Shown one piece after another: positions 30,337-41,527 of a DNA stretch of 64,000 nucleotides. The position numbers and the translations under genes were made by a program. This DNA is from Nematostella vectensis (Eukaryota; Cnidaria; Anthozoa; Actiniaria; Edwardsiidae), in the NCBI RefSeq assembly GCF_932526225.1, contig NC_064047.1, positions 1,178,001-1,242,000 of the forward strand, read 5' to 3'. The notes below the pieces were generated by a model. The model searched no databases. It had not been told where the DNA came from and saw only the letters and a list, made by a program, of their open reading frames with translations. The first letter of the stretch is position 1; each line of letters starts with the position of its first letter.

Positions 30337-32991
30337 CTTTCACAGGAAGCTCGTATACAAAATTAGCAAACGCCTCCCCCACACCCTGAAAGCACGCGTT
30401 TGACTTCCCATCTCGCGTGACGTCATCAATGGAATTCGTGCCGGACCAGCACTCCCCGAAAAACTGGACCCCGAAGAATCGATATCCTTCCGTCTGGGCT
30501 AACGCTGCACACTTGTCGATGGTTTTACTGATGTCGGGCCATTCGATATATGGTCGGAGGTCGGCGAGGAGTCTCGGAAGCGGTCGCTGACGTCCCTCCT
30601 GTGTGTCTCTATAGCAACCGACACTTCTATATTTGGGTACACCTGAGAAGTTAGTTTAAGACTGTTATATATTTTACATTATACTCTAACACTCGCACGC
30701 TCTAATTGACGCTTGGCGTCAGCATGCGCTCATGAGCAAGCGCGCATGCGCTCATCAAAACTAGATTGTAACGTAAGAAAACATTTTGCTTCGTTGCGTG
30801 CTTTTTTATGACACGCTGTGACGTCATCTGTATATCTTGTGAGTACAGACACACGCAAAAAATAGATGAAGAAGAACCCGCGTAGCCTGGGTAAGGGGGG
30901 GGGGGGGACTCAGAAATAGATGAAGAAGAACCCGCGTAGCCTGGGTAAGGGGGGGGGGGCTCAAAAATAGATGAAGAAGAACCCGCGTAGCCTGGGTAAG
31001 GGGTGGGGGCTCAAAAATAGATGAAGAAGAACCCGCGTAGCCTGGGTAAGGGGGGGGGGGGGGGGGGGCTAAAAAATAGATGAAGAAGAACCCGCTTAGC
31101 CTGGGTAAGTGGGGGGGGGCTCAAAAATAGATGAAGAAGAACCCGCTTAGCCTGGGTAAGGGGGGGGGGCTCAAATATAGATGAAGAAGAACCCGCTTAG
31201 CCTGGGTAAGGGGGGGGGGTGCTAAAAAATAGATGAAGAAGAACCCGCTTAGCCTGGGTAAGGGGGGGGGGGGGCTTAAAAATAGATGAAGAACAACCCG
31301 CGTAGCCTGGGTAAGGGGGGGGGGGGGCTCAAAAATAGATGAAGAAGCACCCGCGTAGCCTGGGTAAGGGGAGGGGCTCAAAAATAGATGAAGAAGAACC
31401 CGCTTAGCCTGGGTAAGGGGGGGGGGGGGGGGGCTCAAAAATAGATGAAGAAGAACCCGCTTAGCCTGGGTAAGGGGGGGGGGCTAAAAAATAGATGAAG
31501 AAGAACCCGCTTAGCCTGGGTAAGGGGGGGGGCTCAAAAATAGATGAAGAAGAACCCGCTTAGCCTGGGTAAGGGGGGGGCTCAAAAATAGATGAAGAAG
31601 AACCCGCGTAGCCTGGGTAAGGGGGGGGGGCTAAAAAAATAGATGAAGAAGAACCCGCTTAGCCTGGGTAAGGAGGGGGGGCTCAAAAATAGATGAAGAA
31701 GAACCCGCGTAGCCTGGGTAAGGGGGGGGGGCTCAAAAATAGATGAAGAAGAACCCGCTTAGCCTGGGTAAGTGGGGGGGGGGGGGCTCAAAAATAGATG
31801 AAGAAGAACCCGCTTAGCCTGGGTAAGGGGGGAGGGGGGGCTCAAAAATAGATGAAGAAGAACCCGCTTAGCCTGGGTAAGGGGGGGGGGGGGCTCTACA
31901 GTAAAGACATATACACTTTAATTTTTTTTTATAAGAACGTCTAATTTTTAGTTGTGGCCGGCCTGTTCTTATTTTTCGGACATTTTAAGGCTGAAATGTT
32001 CTTAACGATGTTCTTAAATTTTAGTGTATTTAAGAATATATGAATTTTAGGAAGAGAATTACACTAATGATCAATAGCAATAATAAGGTTGTTACTATGA
32101 GCACATGATTCTGCATTTTAGAACCCATCAGGACTAAAAAAGAATTTTTTTCTGCTATCTGAGCCTCGGCATTTCTTGGTATGTTTTTAGAATTTGGTTA
32201 AATCTTAGGCTGGACGTTCTTATAAAAAAAGGATCTTATAAAAAAGGAGTGTACATCAATTCCAAAGGACGTTGTACTCCTGTAAGGAATCAATTGTCGT
32301 AACTCGCAGTGAATCCTGGTCTCCGAGGACCATTTGAATGCTAACGACACAAAAACAAGAATGTTACAAATATCCATCCTGGGTTTTGTTTTATTTGAGC
32401 TTATTATTAGTAGTAGTATTGGTTTATTTGATACCCATGAAGCACTACGATGCGGGTTATGACACATGGATTCTCCAAGTACAACCTTATTTGAAATAAG
32501 AGTATAACCGTTATCAAATAAGCAGAGTCGGCTCTGAAACAAAGCACAGCAGTTCTGAAGAACTAAGTAAACTTTGCAGAGAATAACGGTCGCAATTCGT
32601 GAAAATACTTTGAACGTCGGTGATCCCATGGATACGTGCGCGCTCACATTTCACGGTTCGAAGCAGAGCGGGTCAAATTTTGATAAGCAGATGTGTCTTT
32701 TTTCCCTGTATTTGTAATAAAGCAAAACTCCAAAAGCATTTTCAAATTCACAGATTTTGAATGAAAGTTTGTTATAGAATAACTGATTCAAGGGTAGCAT
32801 AGCAAACGATGTATTTTTTATACCTATTCGTGAAGGTAACAAAAAAAATGCCTTTTGAAAAAGTCTCACCTAACATTACTTTGAATTTTAGTTAAAAAAA
32901 TAACAAAGTAGAGACACAATTACATACCTTGAGCTTGTTGTATAAGAACTAAGAAGCTAAGAAAGCCTCCACTCGCCAAACACACACGCAT
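30337..32991 (-). CDS. Secreted WSC-like Cys-rich protein (partial)
   Basis: Two exons are visible on the - strand: 32928-32991 and 30337-30642. Exon 1 encodes a start Met and a 20-residue hydrophobic signal peptide (LSFLVLIQQAQ at its end). It ends in phase 1, and exon 2 continues in frame after a TTCTCAG acceptor. Exon 2 has GCYRDT, a DKCAALAQTEGYRFFGVQFF block, GECWSG, a NACFQGVGE segment and ANFVYEL. This pattern of Cys and aromatic residues is that of WSC-like carbohydrate-binding or apple-like domains frequent in secreted anthozoan proteins. Exon 2 ends at a clean GTAAGT donor in phase 1, so further exons exist but I did not find them; the annotated end is therefore partial. The 2.3-kb intron holds a G-rich tandem array and a foldback element. 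Confidence 0.7.
30686..30840. repeat. Dispersed repeat shared with 58545-58670
   Basis: GGCGTCAGCATGCG, AAAACTAGATTG and a GACACGCT-type end occur in the same order on the opposite strand at 58.6 kb. CpG-rich palindromes (GCGCATGCGC) lie inside. Confidence 0.55.
30857..31896. repeat. Minisatellite, about 52 bp unit, 20 copies, each with a G-run
   Basis: The unit is AAAAATAGATGAAGAAGAAC CCGCGTAGCCTGGGTAAG followed by 8-18 G and CTC. Sequence is highly uniform between copies; the G-run length and a CGCG/CGCT variant differ. The repeated G-runs could form quadruplexes on this strand. It lies in intron 1 of the WSC-like gene. Confidence 0.92.
31925..32245. mobile_element. MITE with TTATAAGAACGTC ends, copy 1
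   Basis: It begins TTATAAGAACGTCTAATTTT and ends GGACGTTCTTATAA. Internal marks (GAATTACACTAATGATCAAT, CATTTTAGAACCCATCAGGA) match the copy at 34765-35090 in reverse orientation. Confidence 0.75.
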
Positions 32992-34764
32992 GTTGTCGCC
33001 TGAAACTGATGCCGTACCTATTGGTCCTGTGCCCTCTATCTAATAACCGTCCACCAACGCTTTTTCAAGTTTCCGTTGTACATCATAGCATGTAAGTGAT
33101 AACAATGTTTTGACACCGGTTGGGAAACAAGTGTAAATAAAATTTGATTTACCAGGGCCTCAAATGAAACTCAGTCTTTCTCGTTAACGTCGTTTATGTT
33201 TATCTTTTCCCCAAATCATCTCTCGCTGACATTCCCAGTGACAAAAATTGTTTGGCGCAATTCTCAGGATTCAAAATGCGAGATTAATAGCAATACGAAA
33301 ACACCATTAGGGAAAGAATGTTTGAAATAGTAACTTGAACTTGTCAATTAAAAAACGGGCAAGATGACAGCTGTTAGTATGGTCCGAAGATGCGTACCTC
33401 AAAGAGAGTTTTTTTTACTCCAAGAAACGCTCTTTGTGATATGAAATAGTGCAATGTCGAATTGCCCTTTTTATATCGGCGCGAAGCTGAGCGGCCAATG
33501 AACCTTCTGATATCAACTTCATGTCAGGGATACTACAAGATTTTTTAATTACATTATGCAAATATTTTTTTATTAATAAATTTCCTTTGACTGAAAAATG
33601 AGTTTTCCTTTTTCGTGTTGGCGGCCAGACAATAGCATTGAAACTGAGGCTACAGTTAGCAAATTTGTTTTGTCAGTAAACACGTTGTCAAAGAGCAGCT
33701 TACTTTATTAATGTACTTGACTTACCTTATTCTTATAAGAATCTTACAGGTCTTTGTCAGTTAGTCAGGCAAATTGTAACAATTCTAATGATTTCGCACT
33801 TGTTTTACCAAGGAGCATTGCTTCCCCTTTAGCAATTTTTGTTACAAAATTAAAAAAGTTTCTAGTTTGCATGCTTTGTCAAAATTGTTATTTCTTTTAG
33901 TTTTGTTTTTGTTTGTTTTGTATGCTTTTTCGACGGGAAAAAGTCGTTTGCAGCCTCTATTCTTTGTTTCTTGGATTTCCTAAACGTATCGCTATAATCC
34001 ACGTTGTAAAATATGTCTAACGTTTCTCTCTCCGTAGAGGAAGTATATTTAGTGTTATTTCATTCGAAAGAGCATTTTCTGTGTGCTGATCGCAAATTCA
34101 ACTGTATATTAATCTCGTTTGATCGTCATTTAATTGTCTTTTGATCATAATTAATTCCCGCGGAAGGTTTTATGCTGTTGACTTACGGTAGGGTTTGTAA
34201 TCGTTGTTTCAACAAAGCGTTGTCAATGCGTCAAGGAAGTTTGGTTTCCGAACATTTATATGTTATAACTTTTATGAATTCCCATTTTGCTTTGTTTTGA
34301 ATGTTGACAACTTTTTGTCATTCGAAAAAAAAAAAAAACTCCTAGCACTTTTCGTTTGACGTGTGTCACTACTTATGAGAAACATTTTTGGACTCCTTTA
34401 AAATTTTTAACAATGTCTACTTCTCGGCTACACATTACTACTAATCAAGTTATGAGGGAATAAAATAGTAAGGGGATAAAGAGATGTTTTACGAGTCGAA
34501 ATAGTATAACTAGTTTTACTAATTATTTTGATAGGCCATAACTTTTTTTGTTTATTTTTTGAAAATAACGATTATTTGCGGTATTTCGCACGGAAATTCC
34601 AGGCTCAACAGGGACATCAGGAAATCGAAAAACGGCTGGAATTGGCTTCGAAGTTTGATTTGATTTAACTGTGATTTCGAGTATTAAAAGAACGATCCAA
34701 TCGCTAAAACCGCTTCTAACTTCCCTCTTTCAACCCTTGAATTTCTACGGACACGTTTTGTACA
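32992..34764. other. AT-rich non-coding DNA
   Basis: Lies upstream of the WSC-like gene and between the two inverted MITE copies. No gene is recognised. Confidence 0.5.
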
Positions 34765-35090
34765 CACTCTTTTTTTTATAAGAACCTTATTTTTTTATAA
34801 GAACGTCCAGCCTGAGATTTCACCAAATTTTAAGAACATGCCGAGGCTGAGATAGCAGAAAAAATTTTTGTTTTAGTCCTGATGCGTTCTAAAATGCAGA
34901 ATCAAAATGTGCTCATATATTGCTATTGATCATTAGTGTAATTCTCTTCCTAATAATTCATTGGGTGTTATATTGTTATATACAAAAAATTTAAGAACAT
35001 CGTTAAGAACATATTCAGCCTTAAAATGTCCCAAAAATAAGAACGGCCCAGCCTCAACTGAAGATTAGACGTTCTTATAAAAAAAACTGT
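34765..35090. mobile_element. MITE with TTATAAGAACGTC ends, inverted copy 2
   Basis: The reverse complement of the 31925-32245 element with scattered differences. It ends GATTAGACGTTCTTATAAAA. Together with copy 1 it could be two insertions or the ends of one 3.2-kb foldback structure. Confidence 0.75.
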
Positions 35091-36187
35091 ATCTAAGTGG
35101 TCAACGTAGTGGCAGTGAGATGGCTTGGCTGGAAAGTTTTGACCAATAAGAGCAGCTCAAGGCTTTTGACTGACAGAAGCTAAAAATGCAAGTTGTCGCG
35201 AGGGTGAGTTCGTAGATTACTCAAAATTGCACGAAAAAGATAAAGCCATGAAAAGTGCTAATTACCATATAGGAAAAAAATCAAGTCAAGTGGCCGAGGA
35301 TCGAACTCTCATCCAGATAAGAAGAAAAAAGACAAAAATAGGCCATACTTCCAGACATTTGCTGAAACGCCGTATGGCAGCTTTAAAGCTTTACGGCTAC
35401 GCTGGAGATTTCGGCCCCAGCACCGCTATCTAGCGAACTGTACAACACAAAGGCACCTGAGGCACCCGCGCATTAATGGGGAGGCAATAACCAGGATCCC
35501 AGGCCTGTCTTAGTCGGTTACGCCACGCACAGCTCGCTGAGATGTACACTGAAAAATATCGGGGTCTTTCTGGCGCTAGTGTCTCTTGGGAGTTAGTGCG
35601 TTGCTAGGTAGTGTAATGGTACGTCATTGTGTACTGCCTGCTAGGGCCTAGGTCTATATGGCCTTTGTTTCTCTCTGTTCAGTCACGCACGTGCATATGT
35701 CATGTGCTCAGGAACTACAAAGTAAACTGAATCATGCTATGAGGAATGTACACGATTTTGTACATGTTTTATGCGCTTTGGTTTGAAAAATCGGCTCGGG
35801 TAAGCTACATTCTTGGATTTCCTAGAACAATGTCGAGTGCAACGTTCACAAATTTGAACTGCAAAATCGCGACACACCGTTTCAAAAATACCAGTTTTTA
35901 AATTTTGTGCAACAGAAACTCCTCATCAACTTTTCCCACTCGCGATCTATTGAGCGCGACCCAATGTATTTGTACCGATAGAAATAGGCAATTAGATTCG
36001 GCACGACAGGAGTGCGATTATGAACCGGGCCTAGGGATGTTTCATGTGCCTTCGTTTCTTGTTTTCTCAAATATTTCTGCATCCCTCTCCCCCTTATCTT
36101 AATAAAGACAACATACTAAAAAGATGGAGGATTATCATGAGTTTAATTGTCAATCATAACATGTGGAAGTATTTTGTGCGTTGATGC
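35091..36187. other. Non-coding DNA
   Basis: No gene is recognised; short open frames here lack any domain signal. Confidence 0.45.
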
Positions 36188-36436
36188 TCAGCATTGCTTG
36201 CGAATCATTTAACACTGGCTAGCGACCTGAAATATAGAAAGAAATAAGCATCAAGACAAAGTCAGATAATGATAATGATAATGATGATGATGCTGATAAT
36301 CTTGTCGATTGTTTTTATTTTGGATGGTTTTTGACTGATGGTGGTGATGATGATGATTCCATTATAATAATGGTGATAATAACAATGGTGATGGTGATGA
36401 TAATGATGATGATGATGATGATGATGATGATGGTGG

Positions 36437-36489
<53 letters not shown>

Positions 36490-37298
36490 TTGATGATGAT
36501 GATGATGATGATGATGTTGATGATGATGATGATATGATGATGATGATGATGATGATATCTGTTAGAATTCTGAAAGCTCACAGAATAACAAATAGCCAGG
36601 GGCTGGAAGGGCCACTCTGATGAATGAAAATTGAGAACTACTGCGAGCTAGGACAAGCAATTTAAGAAAAATAGGCCGCTAAATGGGTAAAAGCTCAAAA
36701 TCCTGGCTACGGGTCTGGATAGAGAGAATTGAGTAAAACAAACTTTTCTTGAGGGAAGTACCACGGTTAATCTACTAATAGTTGATCTACTACAATCAAA
36801 TACACAAACTAATAGTTGATCTACTACAATCAAATACACAAACTAATATTTGATCTACTACAATCAAATACACAAACTATCAAACTCCAATCATGGATAG
36901 TTTTCTTGCAAATCAGTCGTAAGCAATAACAAACAGAATTTGCTAAGTGACAGTCTTTGAAATGCAGGCTCCATTCTGTGAAACGACTACAGAGGTGGGG
37001 GGAAGCGATTTTCTTCTTTAAAAATGGGGTTTCAGACATTCTTGCACCGAATACGATTGAGACGTAGATCTAGGTCCAAATGCGTTTCAAAGATCCTCAT
37101 GGCATAATTTACAGCATTCTTCTAACTTTAATGGTGTTTCATCTCCATTCAATAAAAACATGTATTTTTAGATTTGTTCGAAATGTTTATCATTCCTAGT
37201 GTAATAATAAACAAGGTTAAACTTACCACCTGGGGGCGGGGGAGGAAGTACACTTTTAACAGTTTTAAAAAAAGAAGTAATCATCAAGTCCAAAAACA

Positions 37299-37373
<75 letters not shown>

Positions 37374-38454
37374 CGTGAAGATGATATTCACGACGACGAT
37401 ACGAAGATGATGGTGATGGTGATGGTGGTGAAGGTGATGGTGATGATAATATGTATTGTTGGTTTTGTACCTACCCCCGTTGCATTCGTTGGTCTTGTTG
37501 TGAAGGTGACCTTTGAACAAGTCGAACTTGATGGGGAAAAGAGGAGCATTGTTGATCACTATGCCAGCCTGAAGTTGTACCTATAACAGGAAACACAGAA
37601 TTTAAACAAACTGGACGACCGCAACGCAAATGGCTTTAACTCCGCAAGCATTTTGAAAATTCGGGGGACCATTTGCTACCCCTAGCATCTCGGCAAAAAC
37701 CGGGTTAATGTAATGTCCTAATAAGGATTTGACCGATCGAGCTAGAACAACGACAGATTTGGTTAGTTTAATATGTGCAAAGAACTTGGCTCACGGCTTT
37801 TCACATATCGCAAAGGCTGCCGGATACACAGGAATCCCATACATACCTGGAGGTTGAGGTTGGAGCCGCTATTATGCATCTTGACCATGACAAACACAGC
37901 GCCGAATTGGAGAGGTCCGAGACTGGGGATAAGGTTGGGGATTGGGACTAGCTGATCCGTGGGAAAGTCGTGACCGAAGTTGATGCCTAAGTTGGGGACC
38001 TGGGAACGAGAAAATGTCGTAAGGAATTTTATCACGTCACATGACACTGATGCTTTTGAGTTTCGGAAACTTACCCCGACGCTGACCCTAACTGTCAGTG
38101 GGCTCGCGCATTTGTTGATTTTGACGCTGAAAACAAAGGTGAGACCCATTAATCCGATTTTACAAGTCTTCGCAGAGCAGTCATCGCTGATTCGGCATCC
38201 GAATGGCAGCTGGATGTGTCCGCAATTGAGCCGAGCACTTCGCGAAGATGTCACGACTTCGTATAGACCCCCATCGATTGGTTCTTGGATTGGGGCTACA
38301 TCTATTGAAGCAAATTTAAGATCGCCATAAAGTGTAATATTTAAAGATACCGAATTTTGAGTTAGCAGGTAGAGTAATAGAGGGTCAATGAGTTTGAAAA
38401 TTACTTACTGGCTTGTGCCGCCGCGATGCGAAGAAATAAAGCTAAGAAGTACAT
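36188..38454 (-). CDS. Secreted-protein paralogue with decayed ShK exon
   Basis: Exons on the - strand: 38409-38454 (signal peptide, FLALFLRIAAAQA), 38075-38301, 37847-37999, about 37471-37580, 37227-37252 (Pro-rich linker), and a damaged last exon at 36188-36226. The exon sizes 46, 227 and 153 are identical to those of the + strand paralogue at 41.5-43.9 kb. The mature part has many Cys (LNCGHIQLPFGC, DDCSAKTC) and a Val/Asn/Leu-rich second half. I do not recognise the family. The last exon keeps only the end of the ShK coding sequence (36188-36226) and has an in-frame TAA six codons in; its first half is replaced by GAT-repeat DNA. The gene may be a pseudogene or make a protein without ShK. 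Confidence 0.65.
36262..36560. repeat. GAT trinucleotide microsatellite
   Basis: Long runs of GATGAT with GGT and TGT interruptions. Similar runs lie at 37301-37375 inside the neighbouring gene's intron. Confidence 0.95.
36773..36882. repeat. Tandem repeat, 35-bp unit, 3 copies
   Basis: TAATAGTTGATCTACTACAA with TCAAATACACAAAC, three times; the third copy has one change. Confidence 0.85.
37033..37105. repeat. Dispersed repeat shared with 40685-40770
   Basis: CATTCTTGCACCGAATACG followed by GAGACGTAGATCTAGGTCCA recurs at 40.7 kb with a few changes. Confidence 0.55.
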
Positions 38455-40419
38455 CTTGTCGTTCACTTAAAGTCGAACTGGTATCTTCCTCAGTGTGTGA
38501 CTTCTTGGATGAAGATCTGTGCTTTTATATCATTCCTAGTGCACTCAGCTTTAAGCCTGCACTTTAGCAAGAACGCCGCAACAAAACGAGAAACGAGAAA
38601 CTGCAAACAACAGGTTGCCAAGAATCAAATAAGCGGTCAAGTCAGAGGTGGCGAAGGTGAGAAGGTTAATAAAGGTGAGCAAAGATGGCGGCTCGAGGAG
38701 GTGACTGCGGGGGTGCGGTGCGTCGTGTTTTTTGATCTTTGGAGGTTTTTTGATACACTGACAATAGAAAAGGAATGACTCGATGACTAGGAAACATACC
38801 AACGCAATTTAAAGAAGGCCAATCACGCTGCTTTGTTATGCTCTCACTTTATTTTATTTTATTTTTTTATTTTTTCCCCCATCAATGATACATGGAGTTG
38901 ACCCTTCAACAACAATACACACAAGCGGGCAGGCAGACCTTATACAAATTTTAACATTTATACAAAGTAAAAATAAAGAGAAATATATAGCAAGTGATTG
39001 ATATACAATATCTTTTTTTAGTATCAAACTTCAGTGATGTTTCCCTGCAAATAAACCTAGATATTTTTAATTGTAAACGATAATTAAGAAGTGGTTGATC
39101 GACACTCTTTAACCTCATGTCTTTTCCTAATGCTTAACTATTTGTGCTGGTAAAAAGCTGTGGCAAGTAAAAACCTGCGAAGCAAGGGTCTCTATTTTGG
39201 GCCCCAGCAAATCGTCTGGACACACAAAACAGGGGCGAATGCTATACCGATCTGAAAATATAAAGGTTTTTCCGAAAGGAACTTGAAGTAACTATAACTA
39301 TTCACGTAAAGGTTTCAAACTTTATTAAATGTATTTATGAGCGAAAGAAGATCAGTACTTGAAAGAGGCGAGTATATAGCGTATCAAAAAAGACAGGCGC
39401 AGGGTGTACCCCCCCTCCCCCCATCCCACTTGCTACTAAGAAGTGAGCCATTTCTTATTGAAAGATCGTCAAATACTATCCTTCATATATGATCCCTCTT
39501 CAGCATTCGGCATTGTGCGTCAGCCAGATGCATCAATTCAAAAAAGGTTGTTTCAACTGCAAATGGCATGCAAAAATAAAGGTTATCGAATGTCAGAGCC
39601 AAAAAATCTTCGCAATTGATATATTCATATTCTCCAAATTTCGCAAATATTCTAATGAGACCAATGGTTCCTATCGATCATAGAACTGCCATTTGCAAAT
39701 CGCTATTTTTTTTTTTGTAAATAGGAGTATAAGCTAGAAAACACGCTATAGACCTCATTTCTGTGTAGTTATCACTCCTTTTTACAGAAAGCCGCCGAAG
39801 GAAAATAACGCAAATACCCCTTTGTGCTCGGGAGTGAGCTTCAATTTTCATTTCACTTTTTTTAAAGTTCGCTCGAAAACAAGTATCATCAAAGTTAAGA
39901 ATAAATGATTTAACGTATGATTCAACAGATACTGGTATTCGATTGGTATTTACTGTAGATGTAGCCGAATAATCTCACAGCATGGCTAGACATCTCCTCC
40001 TTGTTGACCCGCTGTGTAGACAAACGCAGCCTTTTTCCTCCGTTTATGCCTCTGTCTTTCAAGCAGCTGCGCAAATGTTTCACTGTCGGAGCGGGCGGCT
40101 ATTTTGCCGCTGCTAGATCACAAAGTGCCGTGATTTGACGTGCCCGAACTTGGGTGTCAATCAAGAAAAGATACATAAAACTTTTTATCACGGACATCCT
40201 AGTAGGCGCCGCCCAAACACAATATGAAAATCTGAGACCGACGATTTATTCTTGATCACATTCTTTTGGAGTTTGTTGAGTGGATAAGGATTTATCTGCC
40301 CGGAAGGCAATACGAGCCTACTAACCTACTAACCTACTAACCCTCGGCATTAGTTCGTAGCGTCTATGGCACCATTCGGTCCCATTCTTTCGTAGCGTTT
40401 TTGATGTTTATTTTTATGA

Positions 40420-40655
40420 TTGTGTAGTACCAGAGAACTCTATACCCATACCCCCCACATTCAGAGGGTCGGAGGTATGACCCCCCACCTCTCTGGAATT
40501 TCCAACCCCCTGGAAAAAAATGCAGTAACTGTTAAGGAAAATGTGCATTTTACTACCCTCTGGAAATTCCTGGGCGTTTGAACCCCCGAAAACCCCGGAA
40601 TTTCCAATCCCCTAAATGGGGGGGGGGGGGGGTATGGATATTTTCTGGAACTACA
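40420..40655. mobile_element. Foldback element with TGTGTAGTACCAGA ends
   Basis: The left end TGTGTAGTACCAGAGAAC... and CCCATACCCCCC is mirrored at the right by GGGGGGTATGGATA and TCTGGAACTACAC. The interior repeats CTCTGGAATTTCCAACCCCC in both halves. Confidence 0.65.
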
Positions 40656-41093
40656 CATTTTTGTGAAGTAAGAAATAAGAAATGTCTTCAGCATTCTTGC
40701 ACGGAATACGGGTGTCCGAGACGTAGAAGATCTAAGTCCAAATGCATTTCAAAAGTTCTATATATATGGCATTTATTATCTTCAACGACAAACAAAAATA
40801 CACGAGAAAAAAAAGCTTTATCGCCATTTTGGAATAAGAGAACCTTCTTTATTTATAGGTCTTTTTTGTCTTCAGTTGCTTCATCAGATCATTTAACTTT
40901 GATGACCGAATTGGCGATTTAATAAACAACGTCTTTAAAAACACAGGTCAATATGACATTATGTGTCTTTTTGCTCAAACACGATGTTTGAACAGACTTT
41001 GCAACTGGTCATCTGAAATCTTTGCCACTGTCTTTGAGTTACCCATCAAATCTCTGTCAATAATTCACGCTCACCACCAAACTAGGATGTAGG

Positions 41094-41175
41094 TAGTCCA
41101 GACCTAGGACTCTCTTTGCGAGTACTTTGCGAGCCAAAATGTCGAGCGCAACGAGAGTCCCAGGTCTGGACTAGG
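41094..41175. repeat. Hairpin with 20-bp arms
   Basis: TAGTCCAGACCTAGGACTCTC and its complement ending TCTGGACTA flank about 38 bases. Confidence 0.65.
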
Positions 41176-41527
41176 GGGTTGGGTCAATCGCACAAACATC
41201 AAGGTTTTATTAAAGCATTTCCAACTCTTAAGAATGTTGTTGAAGTTTTTCTATACCTGCGCATCCCTCCCTCTCTCCCCCTTAGACAACTCGCCCGACC
41301 AATAATTTCGTGCACACCTTATTTGTCTTTAATATCACTTTTATTGACATCTTTATTTGATTTATTTATCAATGCGCGTGTTATTTGCAGTGCATTGTTC
41401 ATCCCCTTTATGGAGTTTTATTGGAAAAGGGCAGGCTTGCAGCTGAGGAGACTGGTTGCGTTATAAAAACACGTCATTTTTATTGAATAAGGCACAAAAC
41501 AGATTGACCGCAAGAAGAGCAGCAAAG

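Larger units (their letters stand above)
38455..41527. other. Intergenic region between divergent paralogues
   Basis: It should contain both promoters. Otherwise it holds repeats: a foldback element at 40420-40655 and a hairpin at 41094-41175. No further gene is recognised. Confidence 0.5.

Noticed and set aside
31121..31438. Pro-rich 105-codon open frame on the - strand
   Set aside because: It is a reading of the 52-bp G-run array.
32198..32647. 149-codon - strand open frame
   Set aside because: It overlaps a MITE end and shows no recognisable domain or composition typical of protein.
36315..37559. Poly-Ile, poly-Met and poly-His open frames
   Set aside because: They come from GAT/ATC microsatellites.
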